A model generated the notes under the pieces. That model ran no database searches, had not been told where the DNA came from, and saw nothing but the letters and a program-made list of their open reading frames with translations. A stretch of DNA of 54,433 bases from Candidatus Gemmiger stercorigallinarum. GTDB taxonomy: Bacteria > Bacillota > Clostridia > Oscillospirales > Ruminococcaceae. A program made the translations under genes and the position numbers. Shown in pieces: positions 17,365 to 25,994 of this stretch (positions within the stretch are counted from its first letter, which is position 1; each line of letters starts with the position of its first letter). The stretch covers positions 1-54,433 of the forward strand of contig DWWX01000012.1 of NCBI GenBank assembly GCA_019119495.1, in the 5' to 3' direction.

Positions 17365-18645
17365 TTATTCCTCCAGTTCCACCCTGGCGCCCAGGGCGCG
17401 CATGGCGTCGAAAAAGTCCGGCCAGCTTTTGGCCACGGCGTTTGCCCCTCGGATAACGGCCGGCACCCCGGCGGCCAGCGCGGCGACGGCCAGGCTCATG
17501 ACCACCCGGTGGTCGTTGTGGCCGTCCAGCGGGACTTCCGGCGCGTGCAGCGCACAGCCGTCGATGGTGACGGTGCCGCCGCTGCTTTCCACCCGGCCGC
17601 CGAACTTGGCCAGCTCCGCCTGCATGGCGGCGATGCGGTCGGATTCTTTCAGCCGCAGGCGGCCGGCGTTTTCGATCACGGTGGCGCCGCTGCAAAAGCA
17701 GGCCATGGCCATCAGCACCGGGCCCAGGTCCGGGCAGTCGGAAAGGTCGATGGGCGCCGCCCGCAGCAGGCTGCGCTCGAACCGGTATCCGCCGGAAACG
17801 GCGGAAAATTTTGCGCCGCACCGCTGCAAAATGTCCAAAATCACCCGGTCGCCCTGGCGGCTTTCCGGCGCAAGCCCGGTGACGGTGACGCCGCCGGCCA
17901 GCGCGCCCAGCACCGCCGGGAAGGCAGCCTGGCTGTAATCGCCCTCCACCGCCATATCGCAGGGGCGGTAACGCTGGGGCGCGGGGATGGTCAAAACCGT
18001 TTTGCCGTCGGGACCGGGGGCCTCTGTGACCTGAACGCCAAAGCGGGCCAGCGCGTCCAGCGTCATGCCCACATAGCTGCGGCTTTCAAACGGCGGCAGG
18101 ATCTGGATGGTGGAGGGCGACTCCAGCAGCGGCGCGGCAAACAGCAGCCCGCTGATGAACTGGCTGGACACGTCCCCCGGCAGCGTGAACACGCCGGGGC
18201 GCAGCCGGCCGAAGATGGTCAGGCCGTCGGCGGCCTGCTCGAATTTCAGGCCCTGCTTTTCAAACAGGGCGCGGTAGATCTCCTGCGGGCGGGCGAACAG
18301 CCGCCCCGCGCCGGTAAAGCGGATCTTTTGCGCCGTCAGGCTGAACACCGGGATCAAAAACCGCAGCGTGCTGCCGCTCTCGTTGCAAAAGACCGGCCGG
18401 GTGACGGTGGCAAAGCCCCCGCCGCAGCCCTGGATGGTGACGCTGCGCTCCCCGCGGGCGACCTTGGCCCCCAGCTGGGCCACGGCGTCCAGCGTGGCGC
18501 GGATGTCGTCGCTGTATTCAATGTTGTCGATACGGCTGGCGCCGTCGGCCAGCGCCGCGCACAGCACCGCCCGGTGGGCCGCGCTTTTGCTGGGCGGCAC
18601 CGCCAGACTGCCGCCGATGTGGCTGACAGAGAGTTTTGCATCCAC
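17365..18645 (-). CDS. aroA: 3-phosphoshikimate 1-carboxyvinyltransferase (EPSP synthase)
   Basis: A 426-residue enzyme that joins phosphoenolpyruvate to shikimate 3-phosphate. The two-domain inside-out fold is supported by VPPSKSAAHRAVL (N-terminal Lys-Ser site for shikimate 3-phosphate), CNESGSTLRFLIPVF (the region homologous to 'GNAGTAMRP', here the class II-like GSTLRF form), FISGLLFAAPLL, and GRLRLKESDRIAAMQAEL with the catalytic Glu-Ser-Asp-Arg segment, then DGHNDHRVVMSLA. The GSTLRF form suggests a class II enzyme. It lies 16 bp after the aroE-aroK fusion and 3 bp before tyrA. Confidence 0.96.
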   Translation of the reverse strand: MDAKLSVSHIGGSLAVPPSKSAAHRAVLCAALADGASRIDNIEYSDDIRATLDAVAQLGAKVARGERSVTIQGCGGGFATVTRPVFCNESGSTLRFLIPVFSLTAQKIRFTGAGRLFARPQEIYRALFEKQGLKFEQAADGLTIFGRLRPGVFTLPGDVSSQFISGLLFAAPLLESPSTIQILPPFESRSYVGMTLDALARFGVQVTEAPGPDGKTVLTIPAPQRYRPCDMAVEGDYSQAAFPAVLGALAGGVTVTGLAPESRQGDRVILDILQRCGAKFSAVSGGYRFERSLLRAAPIDLSDCPDLGPVLMAMACFCSGATVIENAGRLRLKESDRIAAMQAELAKFGGRVESSGGTVTIDGCALHAPEVPLDGHNDHRVVMSLAVAALAAGVPAVIRGANAVAKSWPDFFDAMRALGARVELEE

Positions 18646-18661
18646 AGGCGTGGCCCCCTTG

Positions 18662-19912
18662 TCACTTCACGTCAAAGGTCTGGTCAAAGGCTTCCACCGC
18701 GTCCTTGACGGTGTCGGAAAGCTGGCCGTAGTTGTCCACGGCGGCGTCCGACGCGGCGCGGTAAAGCGGGGTGCGCTCGGCTTCCATCTGCTTCAGGCTG
18801 TGTCCGCCCATTGAGAGCGGCCGGCCCGCGGTGGGCAGCTTTTCCACCGGGCGGCGGATCCACAGCACCGGGCCGTTCTGCCGCAGCAGGCGGGCGTTGC
18901 CCGGCGTCTTGACAACGCCGCCGCCGCAGGCGATGACCTGGTCGGTCAGCTTGGCGCAGGCGGCCACCGCCTCGGCCTCATATTTGCGGAAGGTCTCCTC
19001 GCCGTACTGGGCAAAAATGTCCGGGATGGGCATTTTGGCGTGTTCCTCGATCACGTCGTCCAGGTCCACGTACTTTTTGGCCAGCGCGCGGGCCAGCGCG
19101 CGGCCCACCGTGGACTTGCCGCAGCCCGGCATACCGATCAGCGACACGTTGGACAGTTCCCGCCGCAGGGCATGGCAGGCCTCGTCGATCTGGTTGGCCG
19201 AGAACAGCTTGTCCAGAAAATGCCCCGCCGATACCACCGCCTGGGCCACCAACATCTCAAAGCCGCAGTAGGCCGGGATGCCCAGCTCCTCCGCCCGCAG
19301 GATCAGCTCGGTGCGGAAGGGGTTGTACACCACGTCCAGCACCGCCTCCAGGTCGGGGAATCTGCGCAGGTCGATCAGGCAGCTGCCGTTGTTGGGGTAC
19401 ATGCCGGCGGGGCTGGCGTTGACGATGATCTGCCCCTCGCCGGAGGCCTCGGCCTGGGCGTAGGTAACGGCGCCGTCGCCGCCGGTGCGGCTGACGGTGA
19501 TGATGCGCGCCGCGCCGCCGTCGCGGGCCACGGCGGCCACCGTGTTGCGGGTGCCGCCGCTGCCCAGGATCAGCACCGTCTTGCCCCGGAACCGCACGCC
19601 GTGCCGCCGGGCCAGGTACTGGAACCCGTCATAGTCGGTGTTGAAGCCCAGCAGCTTGCCGTCCCGGTTGACCAGCGTGTTCACCGCGCCGATGGCCGCC
19701 GCCCTGGGCTCGATCTTGTCGCAGTATGGGATGACCAGCTTTTTGTAGGGGATGGTCACGTTGACCCCCTTAAAGTCCCGCGCCTCCAAAAAAGCGCGGG
19801 CGTCCGCCTCGGTGGGCAGCTCGTGCAGCTGGTAGGAATAGCCGCCGATCTGCTCGTGGATCTGGCGGGAGTAGCTGTGCCCCAGTTTTTCGCCGATCAG
19901 GCCGTATTCCAT
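18662..19912 (-). CDS. aroEK: Shikimate dehydrogenase-shikimate kinase fusion
   Basis: A 416-residue bifunctional protein. Residues 1 to about 255 are shikimate dehydrogenase: MEYGLIGEKLGHSYS (substrate site), FKGVNVTIPYKK with its catalytic Lys, GAVNTLVNRDGKLLGFNTDYDGF, and the NADP motif VLILGSGGTRNTV. Residues about 268-416 are shikimate kinase: SLIGMPGCGKSTVGRALA (P-loop), VDLDDVIEE (the DxD of the shikimate site), and VIACGGGVVKT. Both active sites look intact, so the protein should carry out two successive steps from 3-dehydroshikimate to shikimate 3-phosphate. The ATG at 19912 has AAGGAGGAG upstream. It lies 109 bp after aroC and 16 bp before aroA. Confidence 0.95.
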   Translation of the reverse strand: MEYGLIGEKLGHSYSRQIHEQIGGYSYQLHELPTEADARAFLEARDFKGVNVTIPYKKLVIPYCDKIEPRAAAIGAVNTLVNRDGKLLGFNTDYDGFQYLARRHGVRFRGKTVLILGSGGTRNTVAAVARDGGAARIITVSRTGGDGAVTYAQAEASGEGQIIVNASPAGMYPNNGSCLIDLRRFPDLEAVLDVVYNPFRTELILRAEELGIPAYCGFEMLVAQAVVSAGHFLDKLFSANQIDEACHALRRELSNVSLIGMPGCGKSTVGRALARALAKKYVDLDDVIEEHAKMPIPDIFAQYGEETFRKYEAEAVAACAKLTDQVIACGGGVVKTPGNARLLRQNGPVLWIRRPVEKLPTAGRPLSMGGHSLKQMEAERTPLYRAASDAAVDNYGQLSDTVKDAVEAFDQTFDVK

Positions 19913-20021
19913 GGTATTCTCCTCCTTGATGGTTTGTATGCCGCCGGGCGCGGCCGTCCGGCGGCCTGACGCTGACACTGTTATTGCAAGTTTGCGGTGC
20001 CGCGCCGCCTTTTTATGTCCG

Positions 20022-21134
20022 TTATGCTTTGGGCAGGCCGTGCTTTTGGGCCAGGGTGCCGTAGCGCACCGTCAGCAGGTCCAAAAGGCCGAAGGCCGTC
20101 AGCGTGTTCTGCACCACCGCGGCGCGGGGCACAATGCAGGGGTCGTGCCGGCCCTGGATGACCAGGTCGGCATCGGCCTTTGCGGGGTAGTCCACCGTCT
20201 GCTGCCGCTTGTAGATGCTGGGGGTGGGCTTGACCACCGTGCGGAACACCACCGGCATGCCGTTGCTGATGCCGCCGTTGACGCCACCGTTGCGGTTGGT
20301 GGCGGTGACCACCCGGCCGTCCGCCCCCATGCGGAAGGCGTCGTTGGCGGCGCTGCCGGTCAGGTCGGCAAAGCCGAACCCCGCGCCGAACTCAACGCCC
20401 TTGACCGCCGGGATGGAAAACATCAGGTGGGCCAGCTGGCTCTCGACGCTGTCAAAAAACGGCTCGCCCACACCGGCAGGCAGGCCGGCGACGGCGGTCT
20501 CCAATATGCCGCCCACGCTGTCCCCCGCGGCGCCGGCCGCGCGGATGGCCTGCTGCATGGGGATCTCCCGCGCCGGGTCGATCAGGGAAAAATGGCCGGG
20601 GGCGGCCTCTTCCGGCAGGCTGCCGTCACCGGGCAGCGGCGCGTCGCTGACGCCGGCACAGCGGGCAATGTGGGTGTAGACCCGCACCCCCAGCCCCGCC
20701 AGCACCTGCTGGCAGACTGCCCCCGCCGCCACCGCCGCCGCGGTGATCCGGCCGGAAAAATGCCCCCCGCCCCTGGCGTCCTGATAGCCCTCGTACTTGA
20801 CCCAGGCAGTGTAATCGGCGTGGCCGGGGCGCAGCAGGGCGGCGGTTTTGGCGTAGTCGCCGCTGCGGGTGTTGGTGTTCTGCACCACCAGCGTGAGGGG
20901 GGTGCCGGTGGTGCGGCCGTCCACCACGCCGGAAAGGAACTCCACCCGGTCCGGCTCGGTGCGGCTGGTGGAAAGCCCGTCCCCGCGGGCGCGGCGGCGG
21001 TCCATGCAGGCGGCGATAAAATCCGCGTCCACCGGCAGGCCGGCGGCCAGGCCGTCCAGCACCGCGCCAATGGCCGGGCCGTGGCTTTCGCCAAAGATGG
21101 TCAGCGACACCGCGCTGCCAAAGGTGTTTTTCAT
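20022..21134 (-). CDS. aroC: Chorismate synthase
   Basis: A 370-residue FMN-dependent enzyme producing chorismate from EPSP. Signatures are FGESHGPAIGAVLDGLAAG at the N-terminus, the FMN-binding RTTGTPLTLVVQNTN and RPGHADYTAWVKYEG, RGGGHFSGRITA, and NRNGGVNGGISNGMP toward the C-terminus, all typical of AroC. The ATG at 21134 (MKNTFG) follows GGAGG and lies 4 bp after the aroB stop, indicating coupled translation. Length is normal for the family. Confidence 0.97.
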   Translation of the reverse strand: MKNTFGSAVSLTIFGESHGPAIGAVLDGLAAGLPVDADFIAACMDRRRARGDGLSTSRTEPDRVEFLSGVVDGRTTGTPLTLVVQNTNTRSGDYAKTAALLRPGHADYTAWVKYEGYQDARGGGHFSGRITAAAVAAGAVCQQVLAGLGVRVYTHIARCAGVSDAPLPGDGSLPEEAAPGHFSLIDPAREIPMQQAIRAAGAAGDSVGGILETAVAGLPAGVGEPFFDSVESQLAHLMFSIPAVKGVEFGAGFGFADLTGSAANDAFRMGADGRVVTATNRNGGVNGGISNGMPVVFRTVVKPTPSIYKRQQTVDYPAKADADLVIQGRHDPCIVPRAAVVQNTLTAFGLLDLLTVRYGTLAQKHGLPKA

Positions 21135-21138
21135 GGGG

Positions 21139-22170
21139 TCATTCCTCCTCCATGCCCAGCAGCTTGGGCAGGTCGGCCATGGGGAGTTTGTCCGCGCGCC
21201 AGCAGCCCAGGCCCGGCACCCTGATGACGGTGATGCTGCCGCCCCGGCCCTTTTTGTCGTGGCGCATCTGGGCAAGCACCTTGTGCTTGTCGTAGCTGGC
21301 GCGGGTGGGCAGGCCCAGCGCCCGCATGACGGCGCGGGTGCGCCTTGCCAGGGCCTTGTCCTCGATCATGGGCAGCATGCCCAGGGCGACGCACTCGCCG
21401 TGGTACAGGCCGTTTTTGCGGCGGCCCCGCACCCCCTTGACCGCCTCGATGCCGTGGCCGATGGTGTGGCCGAAGTTCAGCGCCGCGCGGGGGCCGTGCT
21501 CGTGCTCGTCCTGCTCGACGATGTTCTTTTTCACCTTCAGGCTGCGGTAGATGATCTGCTCGATGTCCTGCTCCCAGTCGCCCTTCTCAAACAGGGCGAA
21601 CAGCTCCGGGTCGGCGATCAGGCCGGCTTTCAGCGCCTCGGCCAGGCCGTTGACGTACTGGCGGCGGGGCAGCGTGTCCAGCACGTCGGGGTCGATCAGC
21701 ACCACCTGGGGCTGCCAGAAGGCCCCCACGATGTTTTTGGTCTCGCCCAGGTCGATGGCCGTCTTGCCGCCGATGGAGGAGTCGATCTGCGCCAGCGTGG
21801 TGGTGGGGCAGTTGATAAAGTCGATGCCCCGCATGTAGGTGGCGGCGCAGAACCCGCCCAGGTCCCCCACAACGCCGCCGCCCACGGCCACCACCACGTC
21901 CCGGCGGCCCATGCCGAAATCCAGCATGGCCTGCAGCACCTGGCCGTAAACTTTCAGGCATTTGCTGGCCTCGCCCTGGGGGATGGTGTAGATAACAGCG
22001 TCGGTGCACTGGTCTGCCACCGTTTGGGCGTACTGCGCGGGCACGCCGGCGTCGGTCAGCACAAAGACCTTGCGCTCCCGGACATTGGCAAACTGGTACA
22101 GGTTTTTCAGGCAGCCGCGCTTCAAAATAATATCGTAGCTGTGTTTTTTCAGTCGCATGGTCAACTTCAT
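21139..22170 (-). CDS. aroB: 3-dehydroquinate synthase
   Basis: A 343-residue enzyme making 3-dehydroquinate from DAHP with NAD+ and a divalent metal. VVVAVGGGVVGDLGGFCAATYMRGI is the NAD-binding glycine-rich region, PTTTLAQIDSSIGGKTAIDLGETKN is the substrate region, and the metal ligands are in GLAEALKAGL (Glu) and LNFGHTIGHGIEAV ... LYHGECVALGM (His, His). The start ATG 22170 has GAGGAGG upstream and follows the pheA stop by 3 bp. Confidence 0.96.
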   Translation of the reverse strand: MKLTMRLKKHSYDIILKRGCLKNLYQFANVRERKVFVLTDAGVPAQYAQTVADQCTDAVIYTIPQGEASKCLKVYGQVLQAMLDFGMGRRDVVVAVGGGVVGDLGGFCAATYMRGIDFINCPTTTLAQIDSSIGGKTAIDLGETKNIVGAFWQPQVVLIDPDVLDTLPRRQYVNGLAEALKAGLIADPELFALFEKGDWEQDIEQIIYRSLKVKKNIVEQDEHEHGPRAALNFGHTIGHGIEAVKGVRGRRKNGLYHGECVALGMLPMIEDKALARRTRAVMRALGLPTRASYDKHKVLAQMRHDKKGRGGSITVIRVPGLGCWRADKLPMADLPKLLGMEEE

Positions 22171-22173
22171 GGG

Positions 22174-23295
22174 TCAGGCCTCCTCACTTCCCGGCTCGCG
22201 GGTCTCACGGTCAAAAACGCCCAGCAGCCGCACGGTGCGGCAGGGCTCCTGCAGATTTTCCAGCAACGCGGCGCAGGTCCGCCCCTCGGCGTCCGCCGGG
22301 CAGATCAGCTGCACAAAAAAGTAATACTCGAACTGCACATGGGGCAGCGGCCGGCTTTTGATGCTTTCCATATTAAAGCCCATGCCGCCGATGCGCTCGA
22401 TGACCTGGGCCAGCTTGCCCGGCTTGTGGTCAACGGTGAACAGCAGCGCGATGCGCTGGCCCGCGTGCACCGGCATATCGCCGCTGCCGCCCCGCTGCAC
22501 AACGATAAAGCGGGTGGTGTTGTCGCCGTCCTCGTTGACGCCCTGGGCCAGCACGGTCAGGCCGTAAAGGCGGGCGGTCTCGGCCGAGGCGATGGCCCCC
22601 ACGGCGGGGTCGCCCAGCTCGGCCACGTAGCGGGCGGCGTCGGCGGTGTTGCCCCAGGCCTTGGTCTCCAGGTGGTGCGCCCGCAGAAACGGCCCGCTCT
22701 GGCTCAGCGCCTGCTGGTGGCTGACGACGGTTTTCAGCCCCTCCAGCGCGGCGCCCGGCACGCCCAGAAGATCCTGGCGGATGGGCAGGTCGTACATGCC
22801 GGCCACCGACAGCTCCGGGTGGGCGTACAGCAGGTCCAAAACCGCCGACACATCCCCGGCGTTGGAATTTTCAAAGGGCAGCACGCCGTACTCGGCCTTC
22901 CGGGCGGAGACTGCGTCGAACACGTCGGCCCAGGTCTCGCAGGGCAGCTGGTTGGCAAAGGGGAAGATGCTCTGCAATGCGATCTGCGCCCAGGCCCCCT
23001 GCACCCCCTGGTAGGCGGCCACATTGCGGCCCAAAATCTCCCGCTGGTAGGCCCGGCTGACCGCCATGGCCCCGGTGATGAACCGCCAGTAATAGGGCTG
23101 CAGCGCCGGGTCGGTGATGCGGGCGGTGTTTTTGGCAATGACCGCCCGCTCCCGCTCCGGGTCAAAGACGGCCTTGCCGCTTTGCGCCTTGCTTTGGGCC
23201 ACCCTGGCCACCGCCTGCATGCGCTGCTCAAACAGGGCGGCCATCTGCGCGTCGATGGCGTCGATCTCGGCGCGCGCCTGCTGCAAAAGTTCCAT
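22174..23295 (-). CDS. pheA: Bifunctional chorismate mutase/prephenate dehydratase (P-protein)
   Basis: A 373-residue enzyme of phenylalanine synthesis. Residues 1-85 are an AroQ-type chorismate mutase (RAEIDAIDAQMAALFEQRMQ and a conserved basic/acidic helix). Residues about 105-275 are prephenate dehydratase: VAAYQGVQGAWAQIA, YGVLPFENSNAGDVSAVLDLL, AIASAETARLYGL and the catalytic Thr-Arg-Phe in DNTTRFIVVQ. Residues about 285-365 are an ACT domain (LLFTVDHKPGKLAQVIERIGG ... NMESIKSRPLP), expected to bind phenylalanine for feedback control; the ESRP motif appears as KSRP. The ATG at 23295 follows GGAGG. It is the first gene of the operon. Confidence 0.95.
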   Translation of the reverse strand: MELLQQARAEIDAIDAQMAALFEQRMQAVARVAQSKAQSGKAVFDPERERAVIAKNTARITDPALQPYYWRFITGAMAVSRAYQREILGRNVAAYQGVQGAWAQIALQSIFPFANQLPCETWADVFDAVSARKAEYGVLPFENSNAGDVSAVLDLLYAHPELSVAGMYDLPIRQDLLGVPGAALEGLKTVVSHQQALSQSGPFLRAHHLETKAWGNTADAARYVAELGDPAVGAIASAETARLYGLTVLAQGVNEDGDNTTRFIVVQRGGSGDMPVHAGQRIALLFTVDHKPGKLAQVIERIGGMGFNMESIKSRPLPHVQFEYYFFVQLICPADAEGRTCAALLENLQEPCRTVRLLGVFDRETREPGSEEA

Positions 23296-23305
23296 GGCAT
23301 TTCCT

Positions 23306-23353
23306 CCGGTCTATACTTAGTTTGAGTATACCATAAAGCGGTCTTTTCCTCAA
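23306..23353 (-). promoter_or_regulatory. Promoter of the aromatic amino acid operon with inverted repeat
   Basis: On the minus strand, TTGAGG (23348-23353) and TATACT (23325-23330) are exactly 17 bp apart. The -10 hexamer forms one arm of an inverted repeat, GGTATACT ... AGTATAGACC (23307-23332), which would cover the start point and could be an operator. The pheA ribosome site follows immediately, so there is no room for a leader peptide attenuator. Confidence 0.65.
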
Positions 23354-23499
23354 TACCGGCGGGGTAGATTTTACGGATTTTTTATTTTGTGCCTTTTGTG
23401 GCGGCCGGCCGGGCCGGGAAGGCGTGTCCCTGCCGGGTGCTCCCCTGCCCCGCCGGGCAACTGGCCCCACAAAAAATATGTATTCTGGGCATTTTGAAA

Positions 23500-23611
23500 A
23501 GGCCAGATGCGGCTATAATGGGAGCATGCCCCCGGCGCGGGGGCAAATCCAGGCAGGCGCCGGCCGTTTGCGCGGCCCCGCGGCGGCTGCCAGATCGCGA
23601 GGGAAAGTACC
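23500..23611 (+). promoter_or_regulatory. Promoter and structured leader of the ECF S-component gene
   Basis: TATAAT at 23514-23519 is preceded at 16 bp by TTTTGA. The transcript would then carry two hairpins before the ribosome site: GCCCCC/GGGGGC at 23528-23544 and a longer stem from GGCAG to CTGCC at 23552-23591. The 316-bp gap between pheA and this gene holds only these elements and the divergent pheA promoter. I compared the leader with TPP, FMN, THF, preQ1 and cobalamin riboswitch motifs from memory and did not recognise it. Confidence 0.5.
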
Positions 23612-24286
23612 ATGCCGGTTTCCAATTCTGTTTTGTGGCTGCTGCTGTTTGTTGTGATCGTGGCGGCGGTTTTGTTTGTGGCGGTCACCCGCACCCGCTT
23701 TACCACCCAAAAGCTCGCCCTGATCGGCGTCATGGCGGCGCTGAGCTTTGTGGCCTACGAGTTTTTCCGCATCCCGTTTTTGAACAGCGGTTCCTCCTTC
23801 CACCTGGGCAATACCTTCACCGCGCTGACCGCCTTGCTGCTGGACGGCGTTTCGGGCGGGCTGGCCGGCGCGTTCGGGCTGGCGCTGGCCGACGTGGTGG
23901 CCGGCGACCCCGGCTACGCGGTGACCACCTTCCTGCTCAAGTTTTTGATCGGCATCGTCTGCGGCACGGTGGCTGACAAGGTTTTCCATCTGCACGGCAT
24001 GGATGCGCAGCACGCCGGCCGCGCAAAATATCTTACAGCGGTCACGGCCAGCGCCTTCAGCGGCCTGCTGGTCAACGTGTTTGCCGACCCGTTTTTGGGG
24101 TATTTCCGCAACCGGTACCTGTTCGGCCAGCCGGTGGAGCTGGCAGGCGCCATGGCCGGCATCGCCAGCGGCGTGACGCTGGCGAACTCGGTGGTGTCCA
24201 CCGTCTGCGCGGTGGCGCTGTACCTGGCGCTGTACCCGGCGCTGAAAAAGGCCCGCCTGCTGCCCGGCGCCCGCACCGCCCACTAA
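23612..24286 (+). CDS. ECF transporter S component
   Basis: A 224-residue membrane protein with about six helices. After an extra N-terminal helix (LLLFVVIVAAVLFVAV) comes FTTQKLALIGVMAALSFVAYEFFRIPF, the start typical of ECF-type vitamin S components, then FHLGNTFTALTALLLDGVSGGLAGAFGLALADVV with the helix-helix AxxxA/GxxxG contacts used to dock onto EcfT. It resembles the PF07155 group (riboflavin-type and orphan S components). The substrate is unknown, and no EcfA or EcfT gene is nearby, so it would share a general energising module. AGGGAAAG precedes the ATG at 23612. Confidence 0.8.
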   Translation: MPVSNSVLWLLLFVVIVAAVLFVAVTRTRFTTQKLALIGVMAALSFVAYEFFRIPFLNSGSSFHLGNTFTALTALLLDGVSGGLAGAFGLALADVVAGDPGYAVTTFLLKFLIGIVCGTVADKVFHLHGMDAQHAGRAKYLTAVTASAFSGLLVNVFADPFLGYFRNRYLFGQPVELAGAMAGIASGVTLANSVVSTVCAVALYLALYPALKKARLLPGARTAH

Positions 24287-24452
24287 TCCCCCCCACAGAT
24301 GTCCAAACGAACGCCGCAGCGCCGGCAAGCCCCCCTGCCGGGGCCCGGCGCCGCACCCGGCCGGAGACCGCCGCGGACGCCGCGCCCTGCGCAGCCCGCG
24401 GGGCCCCGGCCGTTTGTTTGCGAAAATTTACGACAATTCGCCGCGGACAGAA

Positions 24453-24481
24453 TTGCGCTTTTCCCCAAAAGGGTGTAAAAT
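24453..24481 (+). promoter_or_regulatory. Promoter of the SGNH hydrolase gene
   Basis: TTGCGC (24453-24458) and TAAAAT (24476-24481) are 17 bp apart, 58 bp upstream of the ATG. Confidence 0.6.
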
Positions 24482-24538
24482 AAGTGCCGTTATGTTACTG
24501 AACGACTGGCGGGCGGCAGCGCCCGGAAAGGAACCCGT

Positions 24539-25801
24539 ATGGCAAAGCGAAAGACCCGCGCGGCAAAGGGCGGCAATTTCTGGCAGCGGATGGATGTGCG
24601 CAGCCGGATGTTTTTTGTGCTGGCGCTGTGCAGCGCCGCGCTGCTGATCACTGTGATCGGGGCATTTGTGGCGGTGCACACGGCCGGCGGAGAGGGCGAG
24701 GAAACTTCCGGCGACAGCTCGGTGGTATCGGGCAGCGACTACGACCAGAGCGCCAACTCCATCGACGCGTCGCAGTACGACGGCACCGTGCTGGCCGAGA
24801 CCGAGGACGCCGGCGAGGATTATATTGACAGCACGCTGTTTTTGGGCGACTCCAACACGGCGCGCATGTACCGGATGTTCGACTATTGCAGCTACGACAA
24901 CGCCATCGGCTCGGTGGGCATGTCGGCCCGGCAGCTGGAAAGCTACGCCTGCGTGCAGTTTGCCGGATATTCCAACTACGTCACCATGCCGGAGGCCGTG
25001 GCGCTGATGCAGCCGGAGCGGGTCATCATCACCTTCGGCACCAACGACGCCGGCACCGACGTGGATACCTTTATCGAAAACTACGAGGCCGGCATCCAGG
25101 CGGTGGAGGAAGCCTACCCCAGCGTGGACATCATCGTCAACTCGGTGCCGCCCATCGGGCGCAGCCACATCAATTCCAGCCTGGACCAGGAACAGCTGGA
25201 CGAGTACAACCGCGCCATCGTGGAGATGTGTGAAGCCAACGGCTGGAAATTTTTGAACAGCGCCGAGGCGCTGAAGGGCTCGGACGGCTATGCACAGAGC
25301 GACTATGTGGATTCCGACGGCATCCATTTGACCCGCAGCGGCATGGATGTGCTGTTTGAGTATATCCGCACCCACAGCTATATCACCGAGGACGACCGCC
25401 CCACGCTGACCAGCATCCCGAAGCACACCGACGACAAGGACGTGTCCGCCCAGACGGCCAGCTCGGTGGTCACGTCCAGTTCCAGCGCGCCGGCCAGCTC
25501 CTCCAGCCAGGCGACCCCCACGCCGGAGCCGGCCTCCTCGTCCCAGGCGTCGTCCTCGTCCCAGACCTACACCTACTGGGAGGAGGTCATCGCCCCCACC
25601 TGCACCGAGAAGGGCTACACCGTCCACCACTGCAATGAGGACTCCAGCCGCGACTATATCGACAGCGAGGTGGCGGCGCTGGGGCATGCAGAGGGAACGG
25701 CCGATTCTTCCGGCAACATCTATTGCACCCGCTGCGGCACCCTGATCCGAACGGTAACGCCGCCGTCCAGCGCGACATCGGAGACTGCCAGCGCCGGATA
25801 A
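24539..25801 (+). CDS. Membrane-anchored SGNH/GDSL hydrolase with Cys-rich tail
   Basis: A 420-residue protein held in the membrane by one N-terminal helix (about 25-48) after a basic start. The SGNH esterase domain covers about 95-285: FLGDSNTARM (nucleophile Ser105 in block I), FGTND at 166-170 (block III) and SDGIHLT at 259-264 with the Asp and His of the catalytic pair. A Ser/Ala/Pro/Thr-rich linker follows (about 305-355). The tail has YWEEVIAPTCTEKGYTVHHCNED ... ALGH and YCTRCG, a small repeat motif common in clostridial surface proteins. Likely substrates are acyl or acetyl esters on cell wall or polysaccharide, which is inference. AAAGGAAC lies before the ATG. Confidence 0.85.
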   Translation: MAKRKTRAAKGGNFWQRMDVRSRMFFVLALCSAALLITVIGAFVAVHTAGGEGEETSGDSSVVSGSDYDQSANSIDASQYDGTVLAETEDAGEDYIDSTLFLGDSNTARMYRMFDYCSYDNAIGSVGMSARQLESYACVQFAGYSNYVTMPEAVALMQPERVIITFGTNDAGTDVDTFIENYEAGIQAVEEAYPSVDIIVNSVPPIGRSHINSSLDQEQLDEYNRAIVEMCEANGWKFLNSAEALKGSDGYAQSDYVDSDGIHLTRSGMDVLFEYIRTHSYITEDDRPTLTSIPKHTDDKDVSAQTASSVVTSSSSAPASSSSQATPTPEPASSSQASSSSQTYTYWEEVIAPTCTEKGYTVHHCNEDSSRDYIDSEVAALGHAEGTADSSGNIYCTRCGTLIRTVTPPSSATSETASAG

Positions 25802-25850
25802 CCATCGGTCCTGGCAGACAATCCTCATCGCAAGATTCCAAATCGTTCCT

Positions 25851-25887
25851 CAAAACCACACCCCCAGGCCCGGCGGGTGTGGTTTTG
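25851..25887 (+). terminator. Intrinsic terminator after the SGNH hydrolase gene
   Basis: CAAAACCACACCC pairs with GGGTGTGGTTTTG around a GC-rich loop, 50 bp after the stop codon. Confidence 0.75.
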
Positions 25888-25936
25888 GCATATCCTGTAA
25901 TTGTCCCCTTTTCCCGGCGGCGCAGCCGCCCGCCGC

Positions 25937-25957
25937 AATTTCTCATTCCTAATTTTT
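25937..25957. repeat. Short heptanucleotide repeat
   Basis: Three imperfect 7-bp units (AATTTCT, CATTCCT, AATTTTT) resemble the array at 5897-5931. Both copies are preceded by the same CCGC. Confidence 0.5.
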
Positions 25958-25994
25958 GCTTTGTTCCCGGTTTTGTCGGAAAGCAGGTGTTTGT

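Noticed and set aside
16294-18708. An 804-codon plus-strand frame opposite tyrA and aroA
   Set aside because: The opposite strand encodes clear, complete enzymes; this frame has no recognisable motif.
20869-23325. An 818-codon plus-strand frame opposite aroC, aroB and pheA
   Set aside because: Shadow of three conserved genes, with a typical antisense composition.
23520-23611. A known vitamin riboswitch before the ECF S component
   Set aside because: I found none of the conserved core motifs I know for TPP, FMN, THF, preQ1 or cobalamin classes.
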